Counted from the first letter of the stretch, positions 33,540 through 45,944 are shown. The stretch: DNA of 64,000 nt from Mycobacterium sp. DL440 (GCF_011745145.1 NZ_CP050191.1:3382704-3446703), one strand, 5' to 3'. Made by a program: numbers and translations. Notes: generated by a model not told the origin, from the letters alone.

Positions 33540-34145
33540 CTAAGACCCGGCCAATTCCCGCAGCGCAGGCACCAACAACGCCAGCGCCCGGCCGCGATGC
33601 GACGACGCGTCTTTCTCGGCGGGCGTCAATTCGGCTGCGGTGTGGGTAGATCCGTCAGGTAGGAACACCGGGTCGTACCCGAATCCCCCGTCGCCGCGGG
33701 GCTCGCGCACAACCGTGCCCGGCCACTCGCCGCGCACCACAGTCGAACCCGACGCAGAGACCAGCGCACACGCCGACACGAAAGCGGCGCCGCGTCGTTC
33801 ATCGGGTACATCGGCCAGCTGCCCCAGGAGCAGAGCAGTGTTCGCGGCGTCGTCCCCGTGCTTCCCGGACCACCGGGCCGAGAGCACACCCGGCATCCCG
33901 TTCAGCGCCGAAACAGAGATCCCGGAATCGTCTGCCACACAAGGCAATCCGGTGGCGTGAAACCCGTCCAAGGCCTTGGCCAGCGCGTTGTCCTCAAAGG
34001 TCGCGCCGGTCTCTGGTGCCTCGTCGAACGGCGCCACGTCGGCCAGCGACAACAGCTCCAGACCAACCACCCCGGCCGCGTCCAGCACCCGCCGTAGCTC
34101 GGCCAGCTTCTTCGCGTTACTACTGGCTACCAGAAGCGAGGGCAC
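33540..34145 (-). CDS. rdgB: XTP/dITP diphosphatase (RdgB/HAM1)
   Basis: A 201-aa nucleotide pyrophosphatase that removes inosine and xanthosine triphosphates from the pool. Motifs are LLVASSNAKKLAELR at the start, FEDNALAKA, VADDSGISV, the PGVLSARWSGKHGDD loop and FGYDPVF. GTG 34145 directly abuts the rph stop, so it is the last gene of the long minus-strand run. It corresponds to Rv1341. Confidence 0.95.
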   Translation of the reverse strand: MPSLLVASSNAKKLAELRRVLDAAGVVGLELLSLADVAPFDEAPETGATFEDNALAKALDGFHATGLPCVADDSGISVSALNGMPGVLSARWSGKHGDDAANTALLLGQLADVPDERRGAAFVSACALVSASGSTVVRGEWPGTVVREPRGDGGFGYDPVFLPDGSTHTAAELTPAEKDASSHRGRALALLVPALRELAGS

Positions 34146-34925
<780 letters not shown>

Positions 34926-34942
34926 CCGCCAACCCTAGCGGG

Positions 34943-35710
34943 TCAGCGCCGGGTGACGTCGAAGGTCTCGCCGCTCAGCACGGCGTGCACCGGGCCGTCG
35001 AACTCGGCCTTGGCCTCGCTGATTACATCCTCGCGCGACGTCCACGGCGGAATGTGGGTAAGCAGCAGCTCACCGACGCCGGCTTCGGCGGCTGCCCGCC
35101 CGGCCTCGGTGCCCGACAGGTGCAGGTGCGGCGGTCGGGACGGATCGTGCGTCCACGATGCCTCGCACAGGAAGACGTCGGCCCCGCGGGCCAGTTCGAC
35201 GAGCGCGTCGCAGTACCCGGTGTCACCGCTGTAGACCAGGGTTGCCCCGGACGGATCGGTGAAACGCATGCCGAAGGATTCGGTGGGGTGACACACCAGC
35301 CGCGGTGTCACGCTGAGCGTGCCGAGCTGCACCGCGGAGCCGTCCTCCCAGTTGCGCACCTCGAAGATGTCGGTGAAGTCGTCGATCTCACCACCCTCGG
35401 GCGACGACGCCGCACCGAGCCGGGCCCAGGTGTTGACTGGCCCGTACATCAGCCCACGCTCGGTGGCCGGAATGGGGTGATAGCGCCGCCACACGAAGAG
35501 GCCGGGCAGATCCAGACAGTGATCGGCATGCAGATGCGACAGCAACACGTTGACCGAATTCGGATCGGCGTAGCGCTGCAGCGCACCCAGGACGCCCCCG
35601 CCGAAGTCGACGACCATCGGAGTCGTGTCAGGTGCGGTGACGAGATAGCCGGAGGCTGCCGAATCCGGGCCGACGACGCTGCCGGAGCATCCCAGGATGG
35701 TCAATCGCAC
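34943..35710 (-). CDS. MBL-fold cyclic nucleotide phosphodiesterase (Rv1339-like)
   Basis: A 255-aa metallo-beta-lactamase-fold hydrolase. The metal motif SHLHADH (His59, His61, Asp63, His64) is complete; later ligands are in CHPTESF and YSGDTGY, with a C-terminal THIPPW. The M. tuberculosis homologue Rv1339 is reported as an atypical class II cAMP phosphodiesterase. It lies between murI and rph in the same transcript direction. A membrane adenylate cyclase gene is also present in this window (58949). Confidence 0.88.
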   Translation of the reverse strand: MRLTILGCSGSVVGPDSAASGYLVTAPDTTPMVVDFGGGVLGALQRYADPNSVNVLLSHLHADHCLDLPGLFVWRRYHPIPATERGLMYGPVNTWARLGAASSPEGGEIDDFTDIFEVRNWEDGSAVQLGTLSVTPRLVCHPTESFGMRFTDPSGATLVYSGDTGYCDALVELARGADVFLCEASWTHDPSRPPHLHLSGTEAGRAAAEAGVGELLLTHIPPWTSREDVISEAKAEFDGPVHAVLSGETFDVTRR

Positions 35711-35774
35711 AGTGTCTAGCTTGCCATGCTTGCTGTGCGCGTTGCCAAGACATCGCCGGTTTGGGCGACGGAGA

Positions 35775-36599
35775 TCATTTTCCGACGCCCACGTGACGCC
35801 GGACCTGCCGCGCCCCGTCCAGCCCCGGCCCCAGGAAGCGGGCGGCCAGCGCGGTGAACGCCTCGGGATCGCCGGTGGCCTCGAACACCCGTTGGGCCGG
35901 GCCGGATTCGTGAGGCATCAGCAAATCGAGCTCGGTGAGCACCCGGAGGAGGTCCTTGGCGGTCTCCTCGGCCGAGGACACCAGGGAGACGTTGTCGCCC
36001 ATGGCCAACTGGACGAGCCCGGACAGCATCGGATAGTGCGTGCAGCCCAGGACCAGGGTGTCCACCTCGGCCCGCTGCAGCGGTTCGAGATAACCCTCGG
36101 CCAGCCCCAGCACCTGACGACCACTGGTGATCCCGCGCTCCACGAAGTCGACGAACCGTGGGCAGGCCACCCCGAATACCTCGGTGTCACGTGCCGCGGC
36201 GAACGCGTCCTGATAGGCGCCCGAGGCGATGGTGGCGGCGGTGCCGATCACGCCGATGCGTCCGTTGCGGGTGGCGGCCACCGCGCGCCGGACCGCGGGC
36301 AGGATCACCTCGACCACCGGCACCGGTGAGTAGCGCTCGCGCGCGTCGCGCAGGCACGCTGAGGACGCGGTGTTGCAGGCGATCACCAGAGCCTTGACGC
36401 CGCGGGCCACCAGGTCGTCACCGATGGCCAACGAGTGCGCCCGGATCTCGGGAATGGTCAGCGGCCCATACGGACCGTTGCCCGTGTCTCCGACGTAGAT
36501 GATGTCCTCGTCGGGCAGCTGGTCGATGATCGCGCGGGCCACGGTCAGACCACCGACGCCGGAGTCGAAGATGCCGACGGGTGCCAGGCGGTCGTTCAT
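35775..36599 (-). CDS. murI: Glutamate racemase
   Basis: A 274-aa cofactor-independent racemase that makes D-glutamate for peptidoglycan. The catalytic cysteines are Cys75 (ACNTAS) and Cys186 (LGCTHYP); [10 protein letters not shown] opens the first domain. ATG 36599 ([11 protein letters not shown]) matches the N-terminus of mycobacterial MurI; an upstream in-frame GTG at 36611 would overlap the rhomboid gene. It lies four bases after the rhomboid stop. Confidence 0.95.
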   Translation of the reverse strand: MNDRLAPVGIFDSGVGGLTVARAIIDQLPDEDIIYVGDTGNGPYGPLTIPEIRAHSLAIGDDLVARGVKALVIACNTASSACLRDARERYSPVPVVEVILPAVRRAVAATRNGRIGVIGTAATIASGAYQDAFAAARDTEVFGVACPRFVDFVERGITSGRQVLGLAEGYLEPLQRAEVDTLVLGCTHYPMLSGLVQLAMGDNVSLVSSAEETAKDLLRVLTELDLLMPHESGPAQRVFEATGDPEAFTALAARFLGPGLDGARQVRRHVGVGK

Positions 36600-36603
36600 A
36601 TGG

Positions 36604-38258
<1,655 letters not shown>

Positions 38259-38552
38259 CTATCCGCCTGCCACCGCGGGCAGGATCGTCACCGAGTCGCC
38301 GTCGGCGATGGTGGTGTCCAGTCCGCCGGAAAACCGCACGTCCTCGTCGTTGACGTAGATGTTGACGAAGCGGTGCAGCTTGCCCTTGTTGTCCGAGTCG
38401 ATGAGGCGATCCGATATTCCGGAGTAGTTGGCCTCCAGGTCGCTGATCACCGCCGCCAACGTGTCGCCGGACGCACTGACGCGTTTCTGTCCGCCGGTGT
38501 GCGGACGCAGGATGGTCGGGATCGAGACGGTTACAGAAATGGGCTCAGCCAT
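38259..38552 (-). CDS. cysO: Sulfur carrier protein CysO
   Basis: A 97-aa ubiquitin-like carrier ending in the diglycine AVAGG that becomes a thiocarboxylate. The fold pattern SVTVSIPTILRPHTGG...VNIYVNDEDVR...GDSVTILPAV is typical of ThiS/MoaD relatives. It donates sulfur to CysM and is released from the cysteine adduct by Mec. It lies between mec and cysM. Confidence 0.96.
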   Translation of the reverse strand: MAEPISVTVSIPTILRPHTGGQKRVSASGDTLAAVISDLEANYSGISDRLIDSDNKGKLHRFVNIYVNDEDVRFSGGLDTTIADGDSVTILPAVAGG

Positions 38553-38560
38553 GTCGCTCC

Positions 38561-38977
38561 TTAGTTGTACTGCTCAACGATGTCGATGGGTTCCTCCGCG
38601 ACGACGCCGTCGATGATGCGATAGCTGCGCAGCTCATGCTCGTCGGGGTCGCGGGTGGACACCAATATGTAGTGGGCGTCGGGTTCGGAGGCCAACGAAA
38701 TGTCGGTGCGGCTCGGGTAGGCCTCGGTCGCGGTGTGCGAGTGGTAGATGACGACGGGCACCTCGTCGGCCTCGTCCATCGCCCGCCACACCTTGAGCTG
38801 CTCGCCCGAATCGAACCGGTAGAACGTCGGCGAACGCTCGGCGTTGGCCATCGCGACGAAGCGTTCGGGCCGATCAGAGCCTTCCGGCCCGGCGATCACC
38901 CCGCACGCCTCGTCGGGGTGGTCGGCGCGCGCATGCGCCACCATTGCCTCGACGAGATCCCGGCGGATCACCAGCAC
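38561..38977 (-). CDS. mec: CysO-cysteine peptidase Mec (JAMM)
   Basis: A 138-aa zinc metallopeptidase. The JAMM motif is complete: Glu23 (DEACGV), His79 and His81 (YHSHTATEAYP), Ser89 and Asp92 (PSRTD). It cleaves cysteine from the CysO C-terminus. It starts at GTG 38977, ten bases after the peptidase stop, and is eight bases from cysO. Confidence 0.95.
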   Translation of the reverse strand: MLVIRRDLVEAMVAHARADHPDEACGVIAGPEGSDRPERFVAMANAERSPTFYRFDSGEQLKVWRAMDEADEVPVVIYHSHTATEAYPSRTDISLASEPDAHYILVSTRDPDEHELRSYRIIDGVVAEEPIDIVEQYN

Positions 38978-38987
38978 TTCATCACTC

Positions 38988-40022
38988 CTATCGCACTTCC
39001 TTCACCACGAACGCTCCGGGCAACATGTCACGGTAGGTCGGTATTCCGGCCACCGGCTCGGCAGCCAGCAGCCCGACCAGCACGGCGCGGGCCAGCACGT
39101 CGGCCGCGGCCGCCCCGACCTTGGTCACCAGCGCCGTCTCCGGCGACATCGCCACCGGGGTCTTTTCGTCCGGCTCGACGGTCACCGCGCCCGTCGCCAG
39201 CGCAAACACCGTATCGCCATCGACCGGGGTGTGACACGGCTGGATGGTCCGGGCCAATCCGTCGTGGGCGGCGACGGCCACCCGGCGGCACCCGGCGGGG
39301 CTCAGCGCCGCATCGGTGGCCACCACCGCGATCGTGGTGTTCAACGCGCTCAGCTCGGTGTGAAGTTCGGCGTAGGCCGCGAGTTGGTCGGCGGGCGGGG
39401 CGGTCAGCCTGAACTCCTCGATCAGCGCCGCCATCCACGGCAGACCGGTGGCCGGGTCGACCACGTCACCGGCGGCGTTGAGCACGACCAGGGCACCCAC
39501 CGTCACCCCGCAGTCCAGCGTCACCGAGGCGGTACCCACGCCGCCTTTGAGGATCCCGGCCCGCGCGCCGACCCCGCCGCCGACGGTGCCGAGCGCGAAG
39601 TCGGTGGAGGCCGCGGCGGCGGCCGCATAACCGAATTCGGCGGTCGGCCGGTTCGCCCAGCCGCCCACCGGTAGATCGAAGATCACGGCGGCGGGCACGA
39701 TCGGCACCACGCCACCGTCCATCGCCACTCCGCGGCCCTGCTCCTCCAACCAGGTCATCACACCGTCAGCGGCCGCCAGACCGTAGGCACTGCCACCGGT
39801 CAACACCACGGCGTCGACATGGCGCACAGTGTTGATCGGGTCGAGCAGGTCGGTCTCGCGGGTACCGGGCGCACCGCCTCGACCGTCGACGGCACCGACG
39901 GTCCCCGGCGGCGTCAGCACCACTGTCGACCCTGACGCCCACCCCGACCCCAACGACACATCGGGGTCGATGCGGTGATGGTGGCCGACCAGGATGCCGC
40001 CGACGTCGGTGATCGCACCCAT
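38988..40022 (-). CDS. P1 family (DmpA/NylC-like) self-processing peptidase
   Basis: A 344-aa N-terminal-nucleophile hydrolase of the S58/P1 group (Rv1333-like). The start MGAITDVGGILVGHH is typical, GARAGILKGGVGTAS is a family signature, and Asn228-Thr229 in ALNTTIAVVATD fits the autocleavage site of NylC-type enzymes, making Thr229 the probable nucleophile. ATG 40022 begins the domain; open frame upstream to 40199 overlaps aosR and is not coding. It may act as an aminopeptidase or amidase. Confidence 0.9.
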   Translation of the reverse strand: MGAITDVGGILVGHHHRIDPDVSLGSGWASGSTVVLTPPGTVGAVDGRGGAPGTRETDLLDPINTVRHVDAVVLTGGSAYGLAAADGVMTWLEEQGRGVAMDGGVVPIVPAAVIFDLPVGGWANRPTAEFGYAAAAAASTDFALGTVGGGVGARAGILKGGVGTASVTLDCGVTVGALVVLNAAGDVVDPATGLPWMAALIEEFRLTAPPADQLAAYAELHTELSALNTTIAVVATDAALSPAGCRRVAVAAHDGLARTIQPCHTPVDGDTVFALATGAVTVEPDEKTPVAMSPETALVTKVGAAAADVLARAVLVGLLAAEPVAGIPTYRDMLPGAFVVKEVR

Positions 40023-40027
40023 CAGAT

Positions 40028-40606
40028 CTACCTCCCCATCAGGCCCAGGACGAGGTACTCCTGCAGCACGGTCAGCCACTGGTAGACGTCGACGTGCCCG
40101 GCCATCGGGTGCTCGGCGGGCAACTGCTCGGGCCCCTGCGAGTCGATGTCGAGCATGGTGCCCAGCGCCAGCCGGATGTCGTTGACCGCGGCGGCCCATG
40201 CCTCAGCGTCGTCCTCGGTCAGCTCGAGCTTCCCGCCGCCCTCTGGGATGGTGTCCAACAAACGTTGGGCCGCTTCCCGTTTGGCGTCGATGATGGCCGG
40301 CTCATGCAGCCCGCGCAGCGCACTGTTGAGGCTCTCGGCGGTGCCCGAGCCGGCAGGATGTTCGGTCTGCGGCCGGTAGAAATCCGGGAGCAGACGCTTC
40401 ATCGTGGCGTCCTCCGGCGGCTGAGGATTACCAGTCTTCATGCCGGTGATCATCTCGAGTTCGTCTGTGGGCCCGGAGGATCCACGCTCGTCGAGCATCC
40501 CGAGCATCGAGGTGCCCAGGCTGGACAACAACGAGGCCTCGTGGCCCTCCAATGCCGAGCGGTACCGTAGACCGTCAGCGGTCTCAATCCGTTTCCATTT
40601 GCGCAC
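40028..40606 (-). CDS. aosR: AosR-like DUF2017 regulator, lacking cysteines
   Basis: A 192-aa DUF2017 protein in the position of Rv1332 (AosR), which is described as an actinomycete redox-responsive regulator that works with SigH and controls the mec-cysO-cysM genes just downstream. The reported mechanism in M. tuberculosis uses a disulfide between its own cysteines. This protein has no cysteine at all, so that sensing mode cannot operate unchanged. It starts at GTG 40606, seven bases after the clpS stop. Confidence 0.85.
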   Translation of the reverse strand: MRKWKRIETADGLRYRSALEGHEASLLSSLGTSMLGMLDERGSSGPTDELEMITGMKTGNPQPPEDATMKRLLPDFYRPQTEHPAGSGTAESLNSALRGLHEPAIIDAKREAAQRLLDTIPEGGGKLELTEDDAEAWAAAVNDIRLALGTMLDIDSQGPEQLPAEHPMAGHVDVYQWLTVLQEYLVLGLMGR

Positions 40607-40612
40607 AGTCGA

Positions 40613-40927
40613 TCAGCGGTCCTGTTGCATGGTGGCCCACAGCCCTGCGGCGTGCAGTTTGGTCACATCGGTTTCCATCGACTCGCGGCTGCCCGCCGAC
40701 ACCACGGCCTTGCCCTCGTTGTGCACCTGCAGCATGAGTTTGGTGGCGTGCGGCTCGGTATATCCGAACAGTTTCTGGAACACGTAGGTGACATAGGTCA
40801 TCAGGTTGACCGGATCGTCCCAGACGATGGTCACCCACGGGCTTTCGGTGGCGGTATCTTCCTGGGGCGCGGCCCCGGCACTGCGCTCCTCGCGGGTCCC
40901 CGGTCGGGCCTTCGCCGGTGTAACCAT
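40613..40927 (-). CDS. clpS: ClpS, adaptor of ClpAP/ClpCP protease
   Basis: A 104-aa N-degron adaptor. The core [21 protein letters not shown] and HNEGKAVVS are the ClpS fold landmarks; DDPVN holds the N-end-residue pocket. The Asp and His residues used for N-terminal recognition appear intact. ATG 40927 is used; upstream open frame is antisense to pncB. It heads the long minus-strand operon that includes aosR and the cysteine genes. Confidence 0.94.
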   Translation of the reverse strand: MVTPAKARPGTREERSAGAAPQEDTATESPWVTIVWDDPVNLMTYVTYVFQKLFGYTEPHATKLMLQVHNEGKAVVSAGSRESMETDVTKLHAAGLWATMQQDR

Positions 40928-40981
40928 GGGGCCACAATACCGGCGGCAACCCTGATACCCGAAACAGCTACGGTTGCTGGT

Positions 40982-42298
40982 GTGACCGTCGCGTTGCTCA
41001 CCGACAAGTACGAGCTGACGATGCTCGCCGCCGCGCTGCGCGACGGCACGGCACACCGCCGCACCACGTTCGAGGTCTTCGCCCGCCGGCTGCCCGAAGG
41101 ACGCCGGTACGGCGTGGTCGCCGGCACCGGACGCTTTGTGGAAGCGTTGGCACAGTTCAGCTTCTCTCCGGAGGAATTGGCCGAGCTGTCCGAGTTCCTC
41201 GATTCCGCGACGCTGGACTTCCTGTCGGCCTACCGGTTCAGCGGTGACATCGACGGCTACGCCGAGGGCGAGCTCTATTTCCCGGGTTCGCCGGTGCTTT
41301 CGGTCCACGGAACCTTCGCCGAGTGCGTGGTGCTCGAGACCCTGGTGCTGTCAATCCTGAACCACGACACCGCGATCGCCTCGGCAGCGGCCCGGATGAC
41401 CAGCGCCGCTCACGGCCGGCCGATGATCGAGATGGGCTCACGGCGTACCCACGAGCTGGCCGCCGTGGCCGCAGCACGTGCGGCCTACCTGGCCGGGTTC
41501 ACCGGTTCGTCCAATCTGGCCGCCCAGCAGCGCTACGGCGTGCCCGCGCTGGGCACCGCGGCGCACGCCTACACGCTGTTGCACACCACGGCGTCCGGCC
41601 CCGACGAGCAGGCGGCGTTCCGTGGCCAGGTGGCAGCGCTGGGCATCGACACCACCCTGCTGGTGGACACCTATGACATCACCGCCGGAGTGGCCAACGC
41701 GATAGCGGCGGCCGGCCCGCAGCTGGGCGCCGTCCGCATCGACTCGGGCGATCTCGGGGTGCTGGCCCGCCAGGTGCGCCAGCAGCTCGACGACCTGGGC
41801 GCCACCGGAACCCAGATCGTGGTCTCCGGTGACCTCGACGAGTTCGCGATCGCCGCCCTGCGCGCCGAGCCGGTCGACAGCTACGGCGTCGGTACCTCGG
41901 TGGTCACCGGATCGGGCGCACCGACCGCGGGCATGGTCTACAAGCTGGTCGAGGTCGACGGGATCCCGGTGGCCAAGCGCAGTAGCCGCAAGGAATCCCA
42001 CGGTGGCCGCAAGCAGGCCCTGCGGCTGGCCAAGTCCTCGGGCACGATCGTCGAGGAAGTGGTCCACCCGTGCGGCCAGGCTCCGCCGGAGCCCTCGGGG
42101 CTCACCGCACGCCGACTCACCGTGCCGCTGGTCACCGGCGGCGCGCCCGTCGACGGGCACCACCCATCTGCCGACCTGACCACCGCGCGCGAGCGGGTGG
42201 CCGCGGGGCTGCACAGCCTGCCGTGGGACGGCCTCAAACTGTCCCGCGGGGAGCCGGCCATCCCCACCCGGGTCGTGGCATCGGCCCAGGTTCGTTAG
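40982..42298 (+). CDS. pncB1: Nicotinate phosphoribosyltransferase PncB1
   Basis: A 438-aa enzyme of NAD salvage that joins nicotinate and PRPP. It begins [18 protein letters not shown], contains MGSRRTHE with the phosphorylatable His and [23 protein letters not shown] and GVGTSVVTG, all family motifs. GTG 40982 begins the domain. It is divergent from clpS and followed ten bases later by dinG, as in Rv1330c-Rv1329c. Confidence 0.94.
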   Translation: MTVALLTDKYELTMLAAALRDGTAHRRTTFEVFARRLPEGRRYGVVAGTGRFVEALAQFSFSPEELAELSEFLDSATLDFLSAYRFSGDIDGYAEGELYFPGSPVLSVHGTFAECVVLETLVLSILNHDTAIASAAARMTSAAHGRPMIEMGSRRTHELAAVAAARAAYLAGFTGSSNLAAQQRYGVPALGTAAHAYTLLHTTASGPDEQAAFRGQVAALGIDTTLLVDTYDITAGVANAIAAAGPQLGAVRIDSGDLGVLARQVRQQLDDLGATGTQIVVSGDLDEFAIAALRAEPVDSYGVGTSVVTGSGAPTAGMVYKLVEVDGIPVAKRSSRKESHGGRKQALRLAKSSGTIVEEVVHPCGQAPPEPSGLTARRLTVPLVTGGAPVDGHHPSADLTTARERVAAGLHSLPWDGLKLSRGEPAIPTRVVASAQVR

Positions 42299-42307
42299 TC
42301 CCGCACT

Positions 42308-44407
42308 GTGCCCTCCACTTCGAAGCCGACTGGAACCAAGCCATCCCGCGAGGTGGCCAATGTGGTGACCAATCTCCTCAAGATCGCCGTGAAAGGGCTC
42401 GGCGGCGCCGGTCGCCCGGGCCAGGTCCAGATGGCCGAGGCGGTCGCGAACGCCTTCGAGTCGGGTGAACACCTGGCGGTACAGGCCGGGACCGGCACCG
42501 GCAAATCGCTGGCCTACCTGGTGCCCTCGATCGCCCGGGCGTTGCAGACCGAGCAACCGGTGGTCGTCTCGACGGCCACCATCGCCCTGCAGCGTCAGCT
42601 CGTCGACCGGGACCTACCCCGGTTGGTGAACTCGCTAGCCGATGCACTGCCCCGCACACCCACTTTCGCGTTACTCAAGGGGCGCGGAAATTATCTGTGC
42701 CTCAACAAGATTCACAACGGAGCGACAGAAGACCCAAGCGCCCTCCCCCAAGACCAACTGTTCTCACCGATGGCTGTCAGCGCCATGGGCCGGGATGTGC
42801 AACGGCTGACGGAGTGGTCCTCGGACACCGAGACCGGGGATCGCGACGAGGTGGTCCCTGGCGTGCCGGACCGATCGTGGTCGCAGGTCAGTGTCTCGGC
42901 GCGCGAATGCATCGGGGTGTCGCGCTGCCAGTTCGGTACCGACTGTTTCGCCGAGCGGGCGCGGGAGAAGGCCGGGGCCGCCGACGTCGTCGTCACCAAT
43001 CACGCACTGCTGGCCATCGACGCGCTCTCCGATTTCTCGGTGCTACCCGAGTACGAGTTGCTGGTGGTCGACGAGGCCCACGAACTGGCCGACCGGGTGA
43101 CCGGGGTGGCCACCGCCGAATTGTCGGCGACCTCCATGGCCGTGGCGCACCGCAGGTTGTCCCGTTTGGTGGATGACGAACTGGCGCAACGGTTCGAGGC
43201 CGCGGTCGCGACGTTGTCCTCGCTGCTGCACGAATTCGACGCCGGCCGCATCGATGTGCTCGACGAGGAATTGGGCACCTACCTGACCGCATTGCGCGAC
43301 GCCGCCAATGCGGCGCGCACAGCCATCGACACCACCCCGAGCGACCCCCAGGCCGCCTCAGCCCGCACCGAGGCCGTCACCGCACTGAGCGACGTCAGCG
43401 ACACCGCCACCCGGATTCTCACCTCGTTCGTCCCAGCCATCCCCGACCGCGTCGACGTGGTGTGGGTGGAACAGTCCGACGGCCCGGCCGCCGCCAACGC
43501 CGGAAACGCGGCCCCCCGCCCCGGGCGCAGCCTGCTGCGGGTGGCGCCGATGTCGGTGTCGGGCCTGTTGCGCACCAGGCTGTTCGCCAACACCACCGCG
43601 GTACTGACCTCTGCGACGCTGACCCTCGGTGGCAACTTCGACGCGATGGCGCGCAATTGGGGTTTGGGCGGCTTCTCCAGCAACGACGGGGCCGGCGAGC
43701 CGGCCAAACCGGGCGGGGCCGGCGAGCCGGCCAAACCCGGCTGGCGCGGCATCGATGTCGGATCACCTTTCGATCACGCCAAATCCGCAATCCTCTACGT
43801 TGCCAAGCATTTACCACCTCCCGGGCGGGACGGCACGGACACTCGGACACTGGATGAGATCGAAGGACTGATCACCGCGGCCGGCGGCCGCACCCTCGGC
43901 CTGTTCTCTTCGATGCGCGCAGCCAAGGCCGCTGCCGAAGTCATGCGCGGGCGGCTGTCCACCCCCGTCCTGTGCCAGGGTGAGGACACCACTTCGGCTC
44001 TGGTGCAAAAGTTCTCCGATGATCCGGAGACATCGCTGTTCGGCACCCTGTCGCTCTGGCAGGGCGTGGACGTGCCCGGACCGTCGCTGTCGCTGGTACT
44101 GATCGACCGGATTCCGTTCCCACGCCCCGACGATCCGTTGCTGACCGCCCGGCAGCGGGCGATCAGCGCTCACGGCGGCAACGGCTTCATGGCGGTCGCC
44201 GCCAACCATGCCGCGCTGCTACTCGCCCAGGGCACCGGCCGGCTACTACGCCACACCGACGACCGCGGCGTCATCGCCGTCCTGGACTCGCGGTTGGCGA
44301 CCGCCCGCTACGGCGGTTACCTGCGTTCGTCGTTGCCGCCGTTCTGGTCCACCACCGACCCCGACCGGGTGCGACAGTCGCTGAAGCGGCTGCGCGGCGA
44401 AGGTTGA
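42308..44407 (+). CDS. dinG: DinG-family ATP-dependent helicase
   Basis: A 699-aa superfamily 2 XPD-like helicase. Walker A is GTGTGKS (61-67), the DEAH box is at 255-258, and four cysteines (GNYLCLN and ECIGVSRCQFGTDCFAE) fit an iron-sulfur cluster. C-terminal motifs GTLSLWQGVDVPG and QGTGRLLRH are intact. A glycine-proline linker near residue 465 contains a 27-base in-frame tandem duplication. It starts at GTG 42308. It unwinds DNA structures during repair. Confidence 0.94.
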   Translation: MPSTSKPTGTKPSREVANVVTNLLKIAVKGLGGAGRPGQVQMAEAVANAFESGEHLAVQAGTGTGKSLAYLVPSIARALQTEQPVVVSTATIALQRQLVDRDLPRLVNSLADALPRTPTFALLKGRGNYLCLNKIHNGATEDPSALPQDQLFSPMAVSAMGRDVQRLTEWSSDTETGDRDEVVPGVPDRSWSQVSVSARECIGVSRCQFGTDCFAERAREKAGAADVVVTNHALLAIDALSDFSVLPEYELLVVDEAHELADRVTGVATAELSATSMAVAHRRLSRLVDDELAQRFEAAVATLSSLLHEFDAGRIDVLDEELGTYLTALRDAANAARTAIDTTPSDPQAASARTEAVTALSDVSDTATRILTSFVPAIPDRVDVVWVEQSDGPAAANAGNAAPRPGRSLLRVAPMSVSGLLRTRLFANTTAVLTSATLTLGGNFDAMARNWGLGGFSSNDGAGEPAKPGGAGEPAKPGWRGIDVGSPFDHAKSAILYVAKHLPPPGRDGTDTRTLDEIEGLITAAGGRTLGLFSSMRAAKAAAEVMRGRLSTPVLCQGEDTTSALVQKFSDDPETSLFGTLSLWQGVDVPGPSLSLVLIDRIPFPRPDDPLLTARQRAISAHGGNGFMAVAANHAALLLAQGTGRLLRHTDDRGVIAVLDSRLATARYGGYLRSSLPPFWSTTDPDRVRQSLKRLRGEG
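43688..43741. repeat. 27-bp in-frame tandem duplication in dinG
   Basis: Two adjacent 27-base units, differing at a single base, encode GAGEPAKPG twice in the dinG linker. The reading frame is kept. This looks like a recent slippage or duplication in a flexible loop. Confidence 0.9.
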
Positions 44408-44501
44408 TATCGCAACCTGTGCTCGCTCGGTTAACTAGTGTGTGCGGCAATGACCCCGCGCGGACGGTTGTGGCCGCCAGAGTGCACCGGAAGGCGGCAA
44501 C

Positions 44502-45944
44502 ATGAGCCGACGCACCCTGCTCGGCATCGCTTTTGCGGTATGCACCGTGTTGCCGCTGGCCGCCTGCTCATCTCTGGTCGGCGGCGCGCCGGTGTCGGTG
44601 TTCAGCGATCCCTTCTCGGTTGCCGGCATGCCCGCCACCGACGGTTCCAGCGGTTTGCGTCCCGATGCCGAGGAGCCCTCGCGCACGGTCAAGAACACTG
44701 ACGGCGGCAAGAGCGACAATCTCGCCGCCAGCGCCGTCAGTGACCTCGAGGAGTTCTGGTCGGAGGCCTACTCCGAGGCTTTCGACGGCGAGTTCCAACC
44801 GGTCCGCTCGCTAATCTCCTGGGACGCCGAGGGTTTCGACGGCCGATTCTGCGGAATGGAGACATACGGACTGGTCAATGCCGCGTTCTGCAAGCCCGAC
44901 CGGACCATCGGCTGGGACCGGGGTGTGCTGATACCCGGCCTCCGCCGGCAGAACGGCGACATGGGCGCCGTCATGGTGCTCGCGCACGAGTACGGCCACG
45001 CGATCCAGCAGCAGGCCGGGTTGGTCAACCGCAAGACGCCCACTTTGGTCGCCGAGCAGCAGGCAGACTGCCTGGCTGGAACCTACATGCGATGGGTGGC
45101 CCAAGGCGATTCCCCACGCTTCACCCTCAGCACCGCCGACGGACTCAACAACCTGCTGGCCGCGGTGATCGCGTTCCGGGATCCTCTGCTCACGGAGTCC
45201 GAGGCCCAGCGCGGGATCGACGAGCACGGGTCGGCGTTCGAGCGGGTGTCGGCTTTTCAGTTCGGCTTCACCGACGGTCCGGCGGCGTGTGCCGCGATCG
45301 ACGTCAAGGAGATCAATCAGCGCCGCGGCGAACTTCCGGTGCTGCTGGCCGAGGACCAGAGCGGCGATCTGGACATCACCGAACCCTGGGTCCGCTCGAT
45401 GGTCGACGCGCTCAACATCCTTTTCAAACCAGCCAGGCCACCGCAGCTCAATTTCCGGTCCGACTCCGCGGTGGACTGTCCGAGCGCACGACCCAGCCCC
45501 CCGGTTTCCTACTGCCCTGACACCAACACCATCGTGATCGACCTGGCCGAGCTGCAGTTGCTGGCCGAACCGCTTGAGGATGTCGGCGGCAGCGGTCTGG
45601 CCGGCGGCGACAACACCGCATTTTCGGTACTGATCTCGCGCTACATGGTGGCGCTGCAGCACGCCCGCGGCCTGGTGCTGGACAACGCCGAGGCCGCGCT
45701 GCGCACCGCCTGCCTCACCGGGGTGGCGACGGCGAAGATGATCAAGCCGGTGACCGTACCCAACGGTGACACGATTCTGCTGACCGCTGGTGACGTCGAC
45801 GAGGCGGTGTCGGGCATCCTCACCAACGGGTTGGCGGCCAGCGATGTCAACGGAGAGTCGGTGCCCTCGGGCTTCGCTCGCATCGATGCGTTCCGGGTCG
45901 GCATTCTCGGCGACGAGGAACGCTGCCTCAAGCGCTTCGCGTGA
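44502..45944 (+). CDS. Putative neutral zinc metallopeptidase, lipoprotein (paralogue)
   Basis: A 480-aa lipoprotein with lipobox LAAC (Cys22) and zinc motif HEYGH (His162-His166) in VLAHEYGHAIQQQ, then VAEQQADC. It follows the same plan as the gene at 12823: KNTDGGKSDNLAA against ENTDGGQIDDLAL, matched cysteines, DPLLTESEA against DPLMTRIDA, and TNGLAASDVNG near the end. The pair arose by duplication. It lies 94 bases after dinG on the same strand and is convergent with the porin gene. Substrate unknown; action outside the membrane. Confidence 0.86.
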   Translation: MSRRTLLGIAFAVCTVLPLAACSSLVGGAPVSVFSDPFSVAGMPATDGSSGLRPDAEEPSRTVKNTDGGKSDNLAASAVSDLEEFWSEAYSEAFDGEFQPVRSLISWDAEGFDGRFCGMETYGLVNAAFCKPDRTIGWDRGVLIPGLRRQNGDMGAVMVLAHEYGHAIQQQAGLVNRKTPTLVAEQQADCLAGTYMRWVAQGDSPRFTLSTADGLNNLLAAVIAFRDPLLTESEAQRGIDEHGSAFERVSAFQFGFTDGPAACAAIDVKEINQRRGELPVLLAEDQSGDLDITEPWVRSMVDALNILFKPARPPQLNFRSDSAVDCPSARPSPPVSYCPDTNTIVIDLAELQLLAEPLEDVGGSGLAGGDNTAFSVLISRYMVALQHARGLVLDNAEAALRTACLTGVATAKMIKPVTVPNGDTILLTAGDVDEAVSGILTNGLAASDVNGESVPSGFARIDAFRVGILGDEERCLKRFA

